Below are positions 57,110 to 64,000 of a stretch of DNA of 64,000 nt, one piece after another (position 1 is the stretch's first letter; each line of letters starts with the position of its first letter). Source of the stretch: Rheinheimera sp. EpRS3 (GTDB lineage Bacteria; Pseudomonadota; Gammaproteobacteria; Enterobacterales; Alteromonadaceae); contig NZ_LNQS01000013.1 in the NCBI RefSeq assembly GCF_001513785.1, forward strand, positions 16,455 through 80,454, written 5' to 3'. The notes beneath the pieces were generated by a model that saw nothing but the letters and a program-made list of their open reading frames with translations, was not told where the DNA came from and searched no databases. Both the position numbers and the translations under genes were made by a program.

Positions 57110-58744
57110 TTACATATTCGGATAGTTAGGCCCGCCAGCGCCTTCGGGGGTTACCCAGGTAATATTTTGCGACGGATCTTTAATATCACAGGTTTTACAA
57201 TGAATGCAGTTTTGTGCATTTATCTGAAACTGCGGCTCATTATTTTCGTTTTGTACGATCTCGTACACTCCGGCCGGACAATAACGTTGGGCCGGTTCAT
57301 TATATTTAGGCAGATTAACGCTAACCGGGATCTGGCTGTTAGCCAGTTTAAGGTGGCAGGGCTGCTCTTCTTCGTGGTTGGTATTGGATAAATACACCGA
57401 AGATAAGCGGTCAAAACTCAGCACATTATCTGGTTTAGGGTAGTTGATAACCGGGGCTTCGCTGGCGAGCTTTAGCTGGGCGTAGTCCAGGCTGTTATCT
57501 TTTAAAGTAAACGGAAATTTACCGCCAAACCAGTTTTGCTCCAGCGTATTAAAAGCGCCACCCCAGAAGGTGCCAAACTTATGCATTGCCGGGCCGAAGT
57601 TGCGTGAGCGGTATAGCTCGTCATACAGCCAGCTGTTTTTTATCGCTTCGGCAAACGCGGTCAGATCCTGTCCGCCTTCATCAGCATCGCTGATGGCGTT
57701 AAACAGCGTTTCCGCGGCCAGCATGCCGGATTTCATTGCCGTGTGGTTGCCTTTAATTTTAGCGCCGTTAAGGGTGCCAGCGTCACAACCAATCAGCAGG
57801 CCACCGTTAAAGCTCATTTTCGGCAGGCTGTTCAGGCCACCTTTGGCAATAGCACGGGCACCATAGCTGATTCGTTTGCCGTTGCTGAGGTACTGGCTGA
57901 TCACCGGGTGCTGTTTATAGCGCTGAAACTCTTCAAACGGGTTTAAGTGCGGGTTGCTGTAGCTAAGGTCAATAATCAACCCAACCACAATTTGCTGGTT
58001 CTCTGCATGGTATAAATAGCCACCACCGGCGGTATCACTGGCTAAAGGCCAACCGGCTGAATGCACCACCAAGCCAGCGTGATGTTTAGCCGCAGGCACA
58101 TCCCAGATTTCTTTAAAGCCGATGGCATAATGCTGCGGTGATTTACCTTCATCCAGTTTAAAGTGCTTTATCAGATGCTTACCTAAATGGCCGCGGCAAC
58201 CTTCTGCAAATACGGTGTACTTTGCCCTAAGCTCCATACCCGGCACATAACTGTCTTTAGGCTGGCCGTGTTTATCCAGCCCCATATCACCAATAACAAT
58301 GCCTTTTACCACATTGTTTTCAATCAGTACTTCACTGGCAGCAAAACCGGGGAAAATTTCTACCCCAAGTTGCTCAGCCTGCTGTGCCAGCCAGCGGCAC
58401 AGGTTCGCTACCGATACAATATAGTTGCCACTGTTGTGCATGGTTTTAGGCACGGCAAAGCCCGGCAGCTTTGTTGCGCTTTGGCCATTTTTCAGCAAAT
58501 AAATATCATCATGAGTAACCGGCACTGTTACCGGTGCCCCTTGCTGTTGCCAGTCGGGTATTAATTCATTTAACGCCCGTGGCTCGAACACCGCGCCAGA
58601 TAAGATATGCGCGCCTACTTCAGAGCCTTTTTCAACTAAACAAACGCTGAGTTCTTTTGCTGCTGCTTTGGCTTGTTGCATCAAACGGATAGCAGCCGAC
58701 AGCCCAGCCGGGCCACCACCTACTATAACAACATCGAATTCCAT
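57110..58744 (-). CDS. etfD: Electron-transfer flavoprotein-ubiquinone oxidoreductase
   Basis: A 544-residue ETF-QO passing electrons from ETF to ubiquinone at the inner membrane. N-terminal FAD site VVIVGGGPAGLSAAIRL, the quinone-region helix typical of the family, GCDAGTLNGAKIKG, and the C-terminal [4Fe-4S] cluster motif CIHCKTCDIKDP with the upstream CPAG. The ending GAGGPNYPNM is characteristic. Start at 58744 (MEFDVVIVG). Divergent from etfBA with two shared operator-like palindromes. Confidence 0.95.
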   Translation of the reverse strand: MEFDVVIVGGGPAGLSAAIRLMQQAKAAAKELSVCLVEKGSEVGAHILSGAVFEPRALNELIPDWQQQGAPVTVPVTHDDIYLLKNGQSATKLPGFAVPKTMHNSGNYIVSVANLCRWLAQQAEQLGVEIFPGFAASEVLIENNVVKGIVIGDMGLDKHGQPKDSYVPGMELRAKYTVFAEGCRGHLGKHLIKHFKLDEGKSPQHYAIGFKEIWDVPAAKHHAGLVVHSAGWPLASDTAGGGYLYHAENQQIVVGLIIDLSYSNPHLNPFEEFQRYKQHPVISQYLSNGKRISYGARAIAKGGLNSLPKMSFNGGLLIGCDAGTLNGAKIKGNHTAMKSGMLAAETLFNAISDADEGGQDLTAFAEAIKNSWLYDELYRSRNFGPAMHKFGTFWGGAFNTLEQNWFGGKFPFTLKDNSLDYAQLKLASEAPVINYPKPDNVLSFDRLSSVYLSNTNHEEEQPCHLKLANSQIPVSVNLPKYNEPAQRYCPAGVYEIVQNENNEPQFQINAQNCIHCKTCDIKDPSQNITWVTPEGAGGPNYPNM

Positions 58745-58830
58745 TGATTCTCTTTCCACAGCCCTGGCCTCTTGGAGTTTATTATTTACAGCTTACACTG
58801 CTTTTATCATGCTGTTTAGGGTATTGCAGG

Positions 58831-58846
58831 TTGACGTTAACGTCAA
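58831..58846. promoter_or_regulatory. LiuR-type palindromic operator 1
   Basis: TTGACGTTAACGTCAA is a perfect 16-bp palindrome in the etfD-etfBA divergent region. It agrees with the operator I recall for LiuR, the MerR-family repressor of branched-chain amino-acid catabolism, which often covers ETF genes in Alteromonadales. Confidence 0.65.
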
Positions 58847-58882
58847 CAGTAAGTAGATTGTGGCAAACCAAAGCGTGCTAGC

Positions 58883-58898
58883 TTTACCTTAACGTAAA
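58883..58898. promoter_or_regulatory. LiuR-type palindromic operator 2
   Basis: TTTACCTTAACGTAAA, a 16-bp palindrome with one mismatch, shares the TTAACGT core and spacing with operator 1 and lies 36 bases downstream of it, closer to etfB. No liuR gene is in the window. Confidence 0.6.
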
Positions 58899-58944
58899 CC
58901 TGTAGCAAAGCTGTTGCCTGTTACAGGAAAAGAATGAGGAATTT

Positions 58945-59694
58945 ATGAAAATACTGGTGCCGGTGAAACGGGTAATAGATTACAACGTAAAAGTGCGGGT
59001 AAAGGCTGACCAATCAGGTGTTGACTTGGCTAACGTGAAAATGGCGTTAAACCCGTTTTGTGAAATTGCGGTAGAAGAAGCCGTACGGCTAAAAGAAGCC
59101 GGTAGCGCGACAGAAATTGTCGTTGTGTCTATTGGTACCACTGCTGTGCAAGAGCAACTGCGTACGGCGTTGGCATTAGGCGCAGATCGTGCACTGCATA
59201 TAGAAACAGATCAAAACCTGGATTCATTACAGGTGGCAAAATTACTGGCCAAAGTGGTAGCAGATGAACAGCCCGGCCTGGTTATTTTAGGCAAGCAGGC
59301 GATTGACTCTGACAACAACCAAACCGGCCAGATGCTGGCGGCGTTAACCGGTATGGGGCAGGGTACTTTTGCTTCCAAGGTACAACTGGCTGATGGCAAA
59401 GTGCAGGTTACCCGTGAAATAGACGGTGGCTTACAAACGGTAGAACTGCCACTGCCAGCGGTAGTGTCAACAGACTTACGCTTAAACGAGCCGCGCTATG
59501 CGTCACTGCCTAATATTATGAAGGCAAAGAAAAAGCCGCTGGATGTTAAAGCTGCCGACAGCTTTGGTGTTAATTTAAGCTCTAACGTTACGGTGCTAAA
59601 AGTGGTGCCGCCGGCAACCCGTCAGGGCGGTATTAAGGTGGAATCTGTGGCAGAGCTGGTAGATAAGTTAAAGCATGAAGCGAAGGTGATCTGA
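58945..59694 (+). CDS. etfB: Electron-transfer flavoprotein beta subunit
   Basis: A 249-residue Etf[36 protein letters not shown] and [11 protein letters not shown], and the recognition loop typical for AMP binding. It forms the heterodimer with EtfA and takes electrons from acyl-CoA dehydrogenases. The stop shares a base with the etfA ATG. GAGGAA upstream of ATG 58945. Confidence 0.95.
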   Translation: MKILVPVKRVIDYNVKVRVKADQSGVDLANVKMALNPFCEIAVEEAVRLKEAGSATEIVVVSIGTTAVQEQLRTALALGADRALHIETDQNLDSLQVAKLLAKVVADEQPGLVILGKQAIDSDNNQTGQMLAALTGMGQGTFASKVQLADGKVQVTREIDGGLQTVELPLPAVVSTDLRLNEPRYASLPNIMKAKKKPLDVKAADSFGVNLSSNVTVLKVVPPATRQGGIKVESVAELVDKLKHEAKVI

Positions 59695-60620
59695 TGGCTA
59701 TTTTAATTATTGCAGAGCATAACAACCAAAGCCTGAAGAGCGAAACACTTAAAGTGGTACAGGCAGCCACTGCTATTGGTGGTGACATTACCGTGCTGGT
59801 GGCTGGTTTTAACAGTGCAGCAGCGGCAACCGAAGCGGCTGCGATAGCTGGCGTAACAAAGGTGCTGCATGCTGACAACGCCGCTTACGAGCATCAGCTG
59901 GCAGAAAATATTGCTGCTTTGGTAACTGAGCTGGGTAAAGACTACAGCCATATTCTGGCAGCGGCGACCACCACCGGCAAAAACTTCCTGCCACGGGTAG
60001 CGGCCATGCTGGATGTGGCGCAAATTTCTGATGTTATCGCCATTGAAAGCGCAGATACCTTTGTCAGGCCAATTTATGCCGGCAACGCTATTGCAACGGT
60101 AAAATCGGCTGATGCCATTAAAGTGCTTACCGTGCGCCCGGCAGCATTTCGCGAAGCGCAAACCGGCAATAATGCCCCGGTTGAAGCTTTAACGGCTGTG
60201 CATGACGCCGGTATCTCACGCTTTGTAACCCAGGAGCTGACAAAATCTGAGCGGCCGGAGTTAACAGCAGCCCGGGTGGTGATCTCTGGTGGGCGTGGTA
60301 TGCAAAATGGTGAAAACTTTGCGCTACTAAATGGCATTGCCGATAAGTTAGGTGCCGCCATTGGTGCCTCGCGCGCAGCAGTAGATGCGGGCTTTGTACC
60401 AAACGATATGCAGGTTGGCCAAACCGGTAAAATTGTGGCACCAGAGCTGTATATTGCAGTGGGTATTTCCGGTGCTATTCAACACCTTGCCGGTATGAAA
60501 GACTCTAAAGTCATAGTAGCAATTAACAAAGATGCCGAAGCGCCGATTTTCCAGATCGCCGATTACGGCCTGGTAGCCGACTTGTTTACCGTACTGCCAG
60601 AGCTCGAACAGCAACTCTGA
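59694..60620 (+). CDS. etfA: Electron-transfer flavoprotein alpha subunit
   Basis: A 308-residue EtfA. N-terminal domain, then the FAD-binding C-terminal part: [58 protein letters not shown], and [19 protein letters not shown]. One-base overlap with etfB. Confidence 0.95.
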   Translation: MAILIIAEHNNQSLKSETLKVVQAATAIGGDITVLVAGFNSAAAATEAAAIAGVTKVLHADNAAYEHQLAENIAALVTELGKDYSHILAAATTTGKNFLPRVAAMLDVAQISDVIAIESADTFVRPIYAGNAIATVKSADAIKVLTVRPAAFREAQTGNNAPVEALTAVHDAGISRFVTQELTKSERPELTAARVVISGGRGMQNGENFALLNGIADKLGAAIGASRAAVDAGFVPNDMQVGQTGKIVAPELYIAVGISGAIQHLAGMKDSKVIVAINKDAEAPIFQIADYGLVADLFTVLPELEQQL

Positions 60621-60639
60621 ATCTGGCAAGTGTGCGATA

Positions 60640-60663
60640 AAGCCAGCATCTTGCTGGCTTTTT
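60640..60663 (+). terminator. Terminator of etfBA
   Basis: AAGCCAGC (60640-60647) and GCTGGCTT (60653-60660) around ATCTT, followed by TTTGCATTTT. Confidence 0.85.
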
Positions 60664-60735
60664 GCATTTTAGCCCTTGTTGATTGCAACTAAACCCACTT
60701 AAGATAATTGCCTGTATATTGTGAAGGACGCCATT

Positions 60736-61233
60736 ATGCCCGCTGTGATCCGTCATGCTGAACCCGCTGACATTGACGCTATTAAAGCTATTTATGATCA
60801 ACCTACTGTGTATGCCAATACGCTGCAGTTGCCTTATCAGCCGGTGGCAAACTGGCAAAGGCTGTACACCGCCGGTGCCGGTTTTTATAACCTGGTGGCC
60901 GAGGTAGAAGGTAAAGTAATAGGCCAGCTCGGGTTACAGGTGTGCCAAAGCCCGCGCCGCCGCCATGTGGCCGAACTTGGTATGGGTGTGTCGGAAGACT
61001 ATCAGGGGCAGGGTATTGGCTCGGCGCTATTGCGCTCGGCGTTAGAAATGGCCGACAACTGGCTAAATATCCGCCGTATGGAGCTTACTGTTTACACCAG
61101 CAACGAAGCAGCAATAGCGTTGTATGAGCGCTTTGGTTTTGAAGTAGAAGCAGAGCTAACCGATTTTGCCTTTCAATACGGTAATTATGTCAATGCGTTA
61201 TGTATGGCACGTATCAATACCGGTTCTGTTTGA
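60736..61233 (+). CDS. GNAT N-acetyltransferase, AaaT/YhhY-like
   Basis: A 165-residue GNAT enzyme. Acetyl-CoA motif A is SEDYQGQGIGSALLRSAL; the pattern VYANTLQLPYQP, PRRRHVAELGMGV and RRMELTVYTSNEAAIALYERFGF matches E. coli YhhY (L-amino-acid N-acetyltransferase AaaT). It probably acetylates free amino acids. AAGGACGCCATT precedes ATG 60736; the GTG at 60721 is rejected. Confidence 0.86.
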   Translation: MPAVIRHAEPADIDAIKAIYDQPTVYANTLQLPYQPVANWQRLYTAGAGFYNLVAEVEGKVIGQLGLQVCQSPRRRHVAELGMGVSEDYQGQGIGSALLRSALEMADNWLNIRRMELTVYTSNEAAIALYERFGFEVEAELTDFAFQYGNYVNALCMARINTGSV

Positions 61234-61241
61234 ATATAAAA

Positions 61242-61267
61242 AAGCCAGCCGGTTTAACAGGCTGGCT
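61242..61267 (-). terminator. Hairpin with T run on the minus strand
   Basis: AGCCAGCC (61243-61250) and GGCTGGCT (61260-61267) with a 9-base loop. On the minus strand a TTTTTTATATT run follows; on the plus strand GCTCTAAA does. It lies at the left edge of the AT-rich tail. The next 220 bases to the first orphan gene show no clear promoter. Confidence 0.6.
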
Positions 61268-61487
61268 GCTCTAAACGGAGTTAAGCACTCCGGCCCGCCA
61301 AAACAGCTGATATATTCTGTTTACACAGCACATATATATGTTGCGCATGCAAAATACATTCGCTAAGTTAACTGCTTACTACAGTGAGGCACCGAAATAT
61401 AGCGCACGCTTGTTTTTCAATAAATTATTGCTTCCTGTGTGGTAGTATGAAGAATGAGCATGCTTAAAAATAAAATAGGAGTAAACA

Positions 61488-62111
61488 TTGAAAAAGGTGT
61501 TTTGGCTAATTTATGCTGTTCTGAACATAGCTATAATATTATTAAGCGTATACTATTTGATATCAAATAATGCATTTTCTATATTAAGTATATTTAGCTC
61601 TGTTTTTTCAATAATCTACCTGATTGGTTTGTTTGGTTATATTTTTGAAAAGCGAGTATGGACGGCAGTCATCTGGCGAAGATTTTTTTACTTAATTTGT
61701 TTTGGAACTGCACTTATGTTCACGGTAGGAGTCTTTTCCAGTATAGAGCATGCCTTAATAGATGCGATATTCGGATCAGTTTTTTCTATCCCAATGATTT
61801 TTGCTTTATACCAGTACAGCAAGGCTGAACAAAGATTTTGGATAAATACCGAAGAAAATACTAAAGGAAATATTATCAGTGCTTTGATGGACAAAGTTCC
61901 AGAGCTGGAAATAGAAAAGCAGCTTGGGCTGGCAAGAGCAAAAGTTCAGATTACAAAAGATTGTAATCAGTATACTGTGAAGATCACCAGGGTTACTGCA
62001 GATGAGCAGGAGTCATTCAAAAATACGTTCTCGCACCCTGGGCAGTTAGCGATTTTTATTGAACAATATACATTTATTAAAGTCGCTGATTTTGAGAGTA
62101 AGTATGCATAA
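61488..62111 (+). CDS. Orphan membrane protein, possible gene cassette 1
   Basis: A 207-residue protein with four predicted helices in the first 110 residues and a soluble C-terminal domain (about 120-207). TTG start with AGGAG seven bases upstream. It is AT-rich and unlike its left neighbours. The TAA stop lies inside the left arm of an attC-like palindrome, as often seen in integron cassettes. No family recognised. Confidence 0.65.
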   Translation: MKKVFWLIYAVLNIAIILLSVYYLISNNAFSILSIFSSVFSIIYLIGLFGYIFEKRVWTAVIWRRFFYLICFGTALMFTVGVFSSIEHALIDAIFGSVFSIPMIFALYQYSKAEQRFWINTEENTKGNIISALMDKVPELEIEKQLGLARAKVQITKDCNQYTVKITRVTADEQESFKNTFSHPGQLAIFIEQYTFIKVADFESKYA

Positions 62112-62187
62112 CACGCGTCACAGTCTGCGACTGCTTCAGCTGGACCTCAATTGCCGTGGGGTTCGGCCTGTGCTATGAGCGTTAACG
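62106..62187. repeat. attC-like imperfect palindrome 1
   Basis: Left arm TAACACGC (62109-62116) faces right arm GCGTTA (62179-62184); inside, CACAG (62119-62123) faces CTGTG (62168-62172), and further in GGACC faces GGTTC. Outer TAAC/GTTA boxes, an asymmetric inner stem and a gene stop in the left arm are attC traits. Consensus boxes are imperfect. Confidence 0.45.
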
Positions 62188-62201
62188 AGAGATAGTTATT
62201 C

Positions 62202-62642
62202 ATGAACAGATTAAATGCGTTGTTGTCGATTGCTGTAATTAACACCATGTATGTGCTAATGGCCTTCGGAACTTATTACGTACACCGAAATATTGGCGAT
62301 AATGGATTTTGGTTTACATTGATAATTGCTGTCTTTGGGGTGTTGTGCGGATGGATGATCGGTGTTTTATCATCGCCAGTAGATGCTAGTGAGTCAAAAG
62401 CTTTCACAAAGTATGCTGCAGTTATATCGGCGTTTTTATCTGGTTACCTGTTCACAAAGATCGATAGTGTAATTGTTGAATTTAGCCAGAATCTACTCTC
62501 TAACCCTGTTTACGGGCTGAGAGCAGTAATATATACATCATGCCTGATTTCAGGCTTGCTAATTATGTACATATTGCGCGCTTACCTGCATGGCGAAGCA
62601 TCAGCTAATAAGGAAGTTCAGCCAACGCATAATACACGCTGA
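62202..62642 (+). CDS. Orphan four-helix membrane protein, possible gene cassette 2
   Basis: A 146-residue protein with four predicted membrane helices, small loops and a polar tail ending KEVQPTHNTR. It starts 18 bases after the attC-like element, the usual distance for a cassette gene. No family recognised. Codon choice is AT-rich. Confidence 0.6.
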   Translation: MNRLNALLSIAVINTMYVLMAFGTYYVHRNIGDNGFWFTLIIAVFGVLCGWMIGVLSSPVDASESKAFTKYAAVISAFLSGYLFTKIDSVIVEFSQNLLSNPVYGLRAVIYTSCLISGLLIMYILRAYLHGEASANKEVQPTHNTR

Positions 62643-62670
62643 TGATTTCGGCATTATTTTCTCGGAGGGA

Positions 62671-63234
62671 ATGTTGAGAGTATTCATCGACCATAATATT
62701 TGGGATGAATTGTTCGCGCGAAAATTAGATTTAGAGTGTTTTTTCCCTACTGAGCAATTCACATTTTATGTTACCAAACATGGAAAGTATGAAGTACAGC
62801 AGACTCCGGAGAGTTGTATGGAGTTGAAGGAGTATATAAACCGCTACTTAGATTCTTTGGTAAAAGTAGATGCAATGTTTGGTTTTCATAATTCGAATTT
62901 ACCACCAGATCAACAACGCTCAGGCGGATTTGGAATAGGTAGATTTAGCAATAAGACTAATGAGCTGTTTCGAAAAAATCTAAATCAAAAATTTGGAACT
63001 AGTCAAAAGCGCAAATCTACACAAATTTTGTATAAGCAGGAAGCTGATATAGAACTAGCTGTTAGATCGTTGATATACCCTGTGCTGACACTGGATATCA
63101 AGCCTGGCCCTCTAAAAGAGGCGCAAGAACAAGGGGGCAAAGTAATACTACTCGAGCGTCAGTTTATAAAGCCACTGTCGAACAGTGATTTTGTGAGTTA
63201 TATAAAGTCTAGATTGAATGAAGTGCAGACATAA
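62671..63234 (+). CDS. Orphan protein with PIN-like N-terminus, possible gene cassette 3
   Basis: A 187-residue soluble protein. LRVFIDHNIWDELFARKL has the layout of a PIN nuclease first strand (hydrophobic strand, Asp at residue 6, N-x-W), which could make it an RNase or toxin-like protein. Further acidic residues (DIELAVRSL) would be needed for metal binding but cannot be aligned by eye. GGAGGGA precedes ATG 62671; a longer frame from 62590 overlaps the previous gene. Confidence 0.55.
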   Translation: MLRVFIDHNIWDELFARKLDLECFFPTEQFTFYVTKHGKYEVQQTPESCMELKEYINRYLDSLVKVDAMFGFHNSNLPPDQQRSGGFGIGRFSNKTNELFRKNLNQKFGTSQKRKSTQILYKQEADIELAVRSLIYPVLTLDIKPGPLKEAQEQGGKVILLERQFIKPLSNSDFVSYIKSRLNEVQT

Positions 63235-63256
63235 AAGTAAACAGGTCAGATAAAAA

Positions 63257-63301
63257 TTACGCCCTTTGGGCTCGACTCGCAACCAGTTGCGGGCGTTATA
63301 T
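63257..63301. repeat. attC-like imperfect palindrome 2
   Basis: TTACGCCC (63257-63264) faces GGGCGTTA (63291-63298), one mismatch, with an inner GCAAC-CA-GTTGC hairpin (63279-63290). GGGCGTTAT is a common right end of chromosomal attC sites. It sits right before the next open frame. Confidence 0.45.
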
Positions 63302-63404
63302 GCCCGAGTTACCCATGATCAGTAGACTTTCAATTGACATGACACGGGGTCAGGTAAAAGTTGTTGAAGCACTATCGAAACATCATGTAATGAACAGCAG
63401 GATT

Positions 63405-63701
63405 ATGCAGAAACTAAAATTTATTGCGGCTGCAATCACCATTTCGGGCTTACTGGTTTTCGGTTTTTTCGCGAATGAAGCCCGAAAGGAGGTGTATTAC
63501 CTTTGCGGTAATTTTAGTAAAGGGACTGTTTATTCAAGTGTAATCCGGCAATTAAACACGGTTAATTTATCGGAGTACAGAGTAGAGAACCTGCCGCAGG
63601 GTAAGCGTATTATTCACAGCAGCGTACTGCATTTTCACTTGCTTAGCTGCGATATAGAATTTAACCAGCAAGAAAAAGTAATATCTGTTTTATATGGTTA
63701 A
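63405..63701 (+). CDS. Orphan small membrane-anchored protein, possible gene cassette 4
   Basis: Taking ATG 63405 gives 98 residues with an N-terminal helix or signal (about residues 4-24) and a soluble part with two cysteines (YYLCGNF and LSCDIEF). The frame is open from 63300, immediately after the attC-like element, so a 133-residue form is possible; neither start has a strong ribosome site. No family recognised. Confidence 0.5.
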   Translation: MQKLKFIAAAITISGLLVFGFFANEARKEVYYLCGNFSKGTVYSSVIRQLNTVNLSEYRVENLPQGKRIIHSSVLHFHLLSCDIEFNQQEKVISVLYG

Positions 63702-63740
63702 ACAAAAGTAGCTAACTGAATAACCTCTGCTTTGGGCAAT

Positions 63741-63768
63741 AAAAAAGGCGCTGTTTAAAGCGCCTTTT
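63741..63768. terminator. Bidirectional terminator before the asnS remnant
   Basis: AAAAGGCGCT (63743-63752) and AGCGCCTTTT (63759-63768) with loop GTTTAA. On the minus strand it is the natural asnS terminator, 11 bases after its stop. Confidence 0.85.
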
Positions 63769-63779
63769 CTGCATTTTGT

Positions 63780-63944
63780 TTATTGGGGAGTGCCCGGCGT
63801 ACGCGGGAAGGCGATAACGTCGCGCACGTTACCTACACCGGTAACGTATGACACTAAACGCTCAAAGCCTAAACCAAAGCCGGCGTGTGGTACTGTACCG
63901 TAACGGCGCAGGTCGCAGTACCAGCTGTAGTCTTCTATATCCAT
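63780..63944 (-). pseudogene. asnS: 3' fragment of asparaginyl-tRNA synthetase
   Basis: Only the last 54 codons of asnS remain in this window: [20 protein letters not shown] with class II motif 3, then [20 protein letters not shown] and stop. An in-frame TAG (63945-63947) lies directly upstream of the ATG-like codon at 63944, and the adjoining sequence has no AsnS similarity, so the homology breaks abruptly near 63945. Full AsnS is about 465 residues. It is either a gene cut by an insertion whose other half lies to the right, or a 3'-end duplicate left at an attachment site. Confidence 0.85.
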
Positions 63945-63965
63945 CTAAATCATATCCGGTTTTTC

Positions 63966-63997
63966 CAAAATGAAAGTCGTTGCTAAATTTCATTTTG
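63966..63997. repeat. 10-bp perfect inverted repeat beside the asnS break
   Basis: CAAAATGAAA (63966-63975) and TTTCATTTTG (63988-63997) are exact complements with a 12-base loop. They lie 19 bases beyond the asnS breakpoint. It could be a recombination site or element end. Confidence 0.5.
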
Positions 63998-64000
63998 TGA

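Noticed and set aside
62590..62670. Longer start for the PIN-like gene at 62590
   Set aside because: It overlaps the preceding gene by 53 bases, and the strong GGAGGGA lies before ATG 62671.

Overview
The window reads as a chromosome segment of a free-living, probably aquatic gammaproteobacterium of the Alteromonadales/Chromatiaceae type. Rheinheimera, Arsukibacterium or Alishewanella is my best guess from protein flavour and moderate GC; this is inference, since there is no rRNA in the window. Several blocks keep gene orders known from Escherichia coli and relatives: lrp-ftsK-lolA-rarA-(crcB)-serS; yccA beside tusE and tRNA-Ser; and uvrY-uvrC-pgsA followed by tRNA Gly-Cys-Leu.

Layout. 0-2.2 kb: a partial transglutaminase-like lipoprotein, a secreted Ntn asparaginase/isoaspartyl peptidase and a CBS protein. 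2.3-16.5 kb: hrpA, a PilZ protein, a YceI protein, rlmI, a quinone oxidoreductase, an uncharacterised protein with a degenerate HD motif, an MFS carrier, metG, apbC and dcd. 16.7-31.7 kb: an EF-hand membrane protein, two DMT exporters, GST, yaeQ, a MgtC-like protein, MipA/OmpV, a PHB-depolymerase-like esterase, ggt, a Cache chemoreceptor, an AT-rich orphan gene bounded by copies of the tRNA-Pro 3' end, and a DUF4382 lipoprotein. 31.8-44.5 kb: a secreted M17 aminopeptidase, an acyltransferase, a DMT protein, DUF2960, a cold-shock protein, ald/lrp divergent, and ftsK to serS. 44.5-51.3 kb: tusDCBE, yccA, three tandem tRNA-Ser genes, uvrY-uvrC-pgsA and tRNA Gly-Cys-Leu-Gly. 51.3-61.2 kb: a DASS carrier, rluF, an aldo/keto reductase, a 726-residue tubulin/FtsZ-fold protein, the ETF-QO/ETF locus with two LiuR-type operators, and a GNAT enzyme. 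61.3-64 kb: an AT-rich run of small orphan genes separated by attC-like hairpins, ending at a broken 3' piece of asnS.

Working together. ETF-QO with EtfBA feeds acyl-CoA and branched-chain dehydrogenase electrons to quinone. TusDCB with TusE relays sulfur for tRNA 2-thiouridine. LolA, PgsA and the acyltransferase serve the envelope. Exported asparaginase, Ggt and M17 aminopeptidase suggest periplasmic peptide scavenging, with the DASS carrier taking up organic acids.

Most worth pursuing: the tubulin-like protein; the cassette-like AT-rich tail with the asnS fragment; the miniature tRNA-Pro insertion; and the perfect 276-bp tandem tRNA-Ser array. All assignments come from reading the sequence and remembered family motifs; no database search was run.
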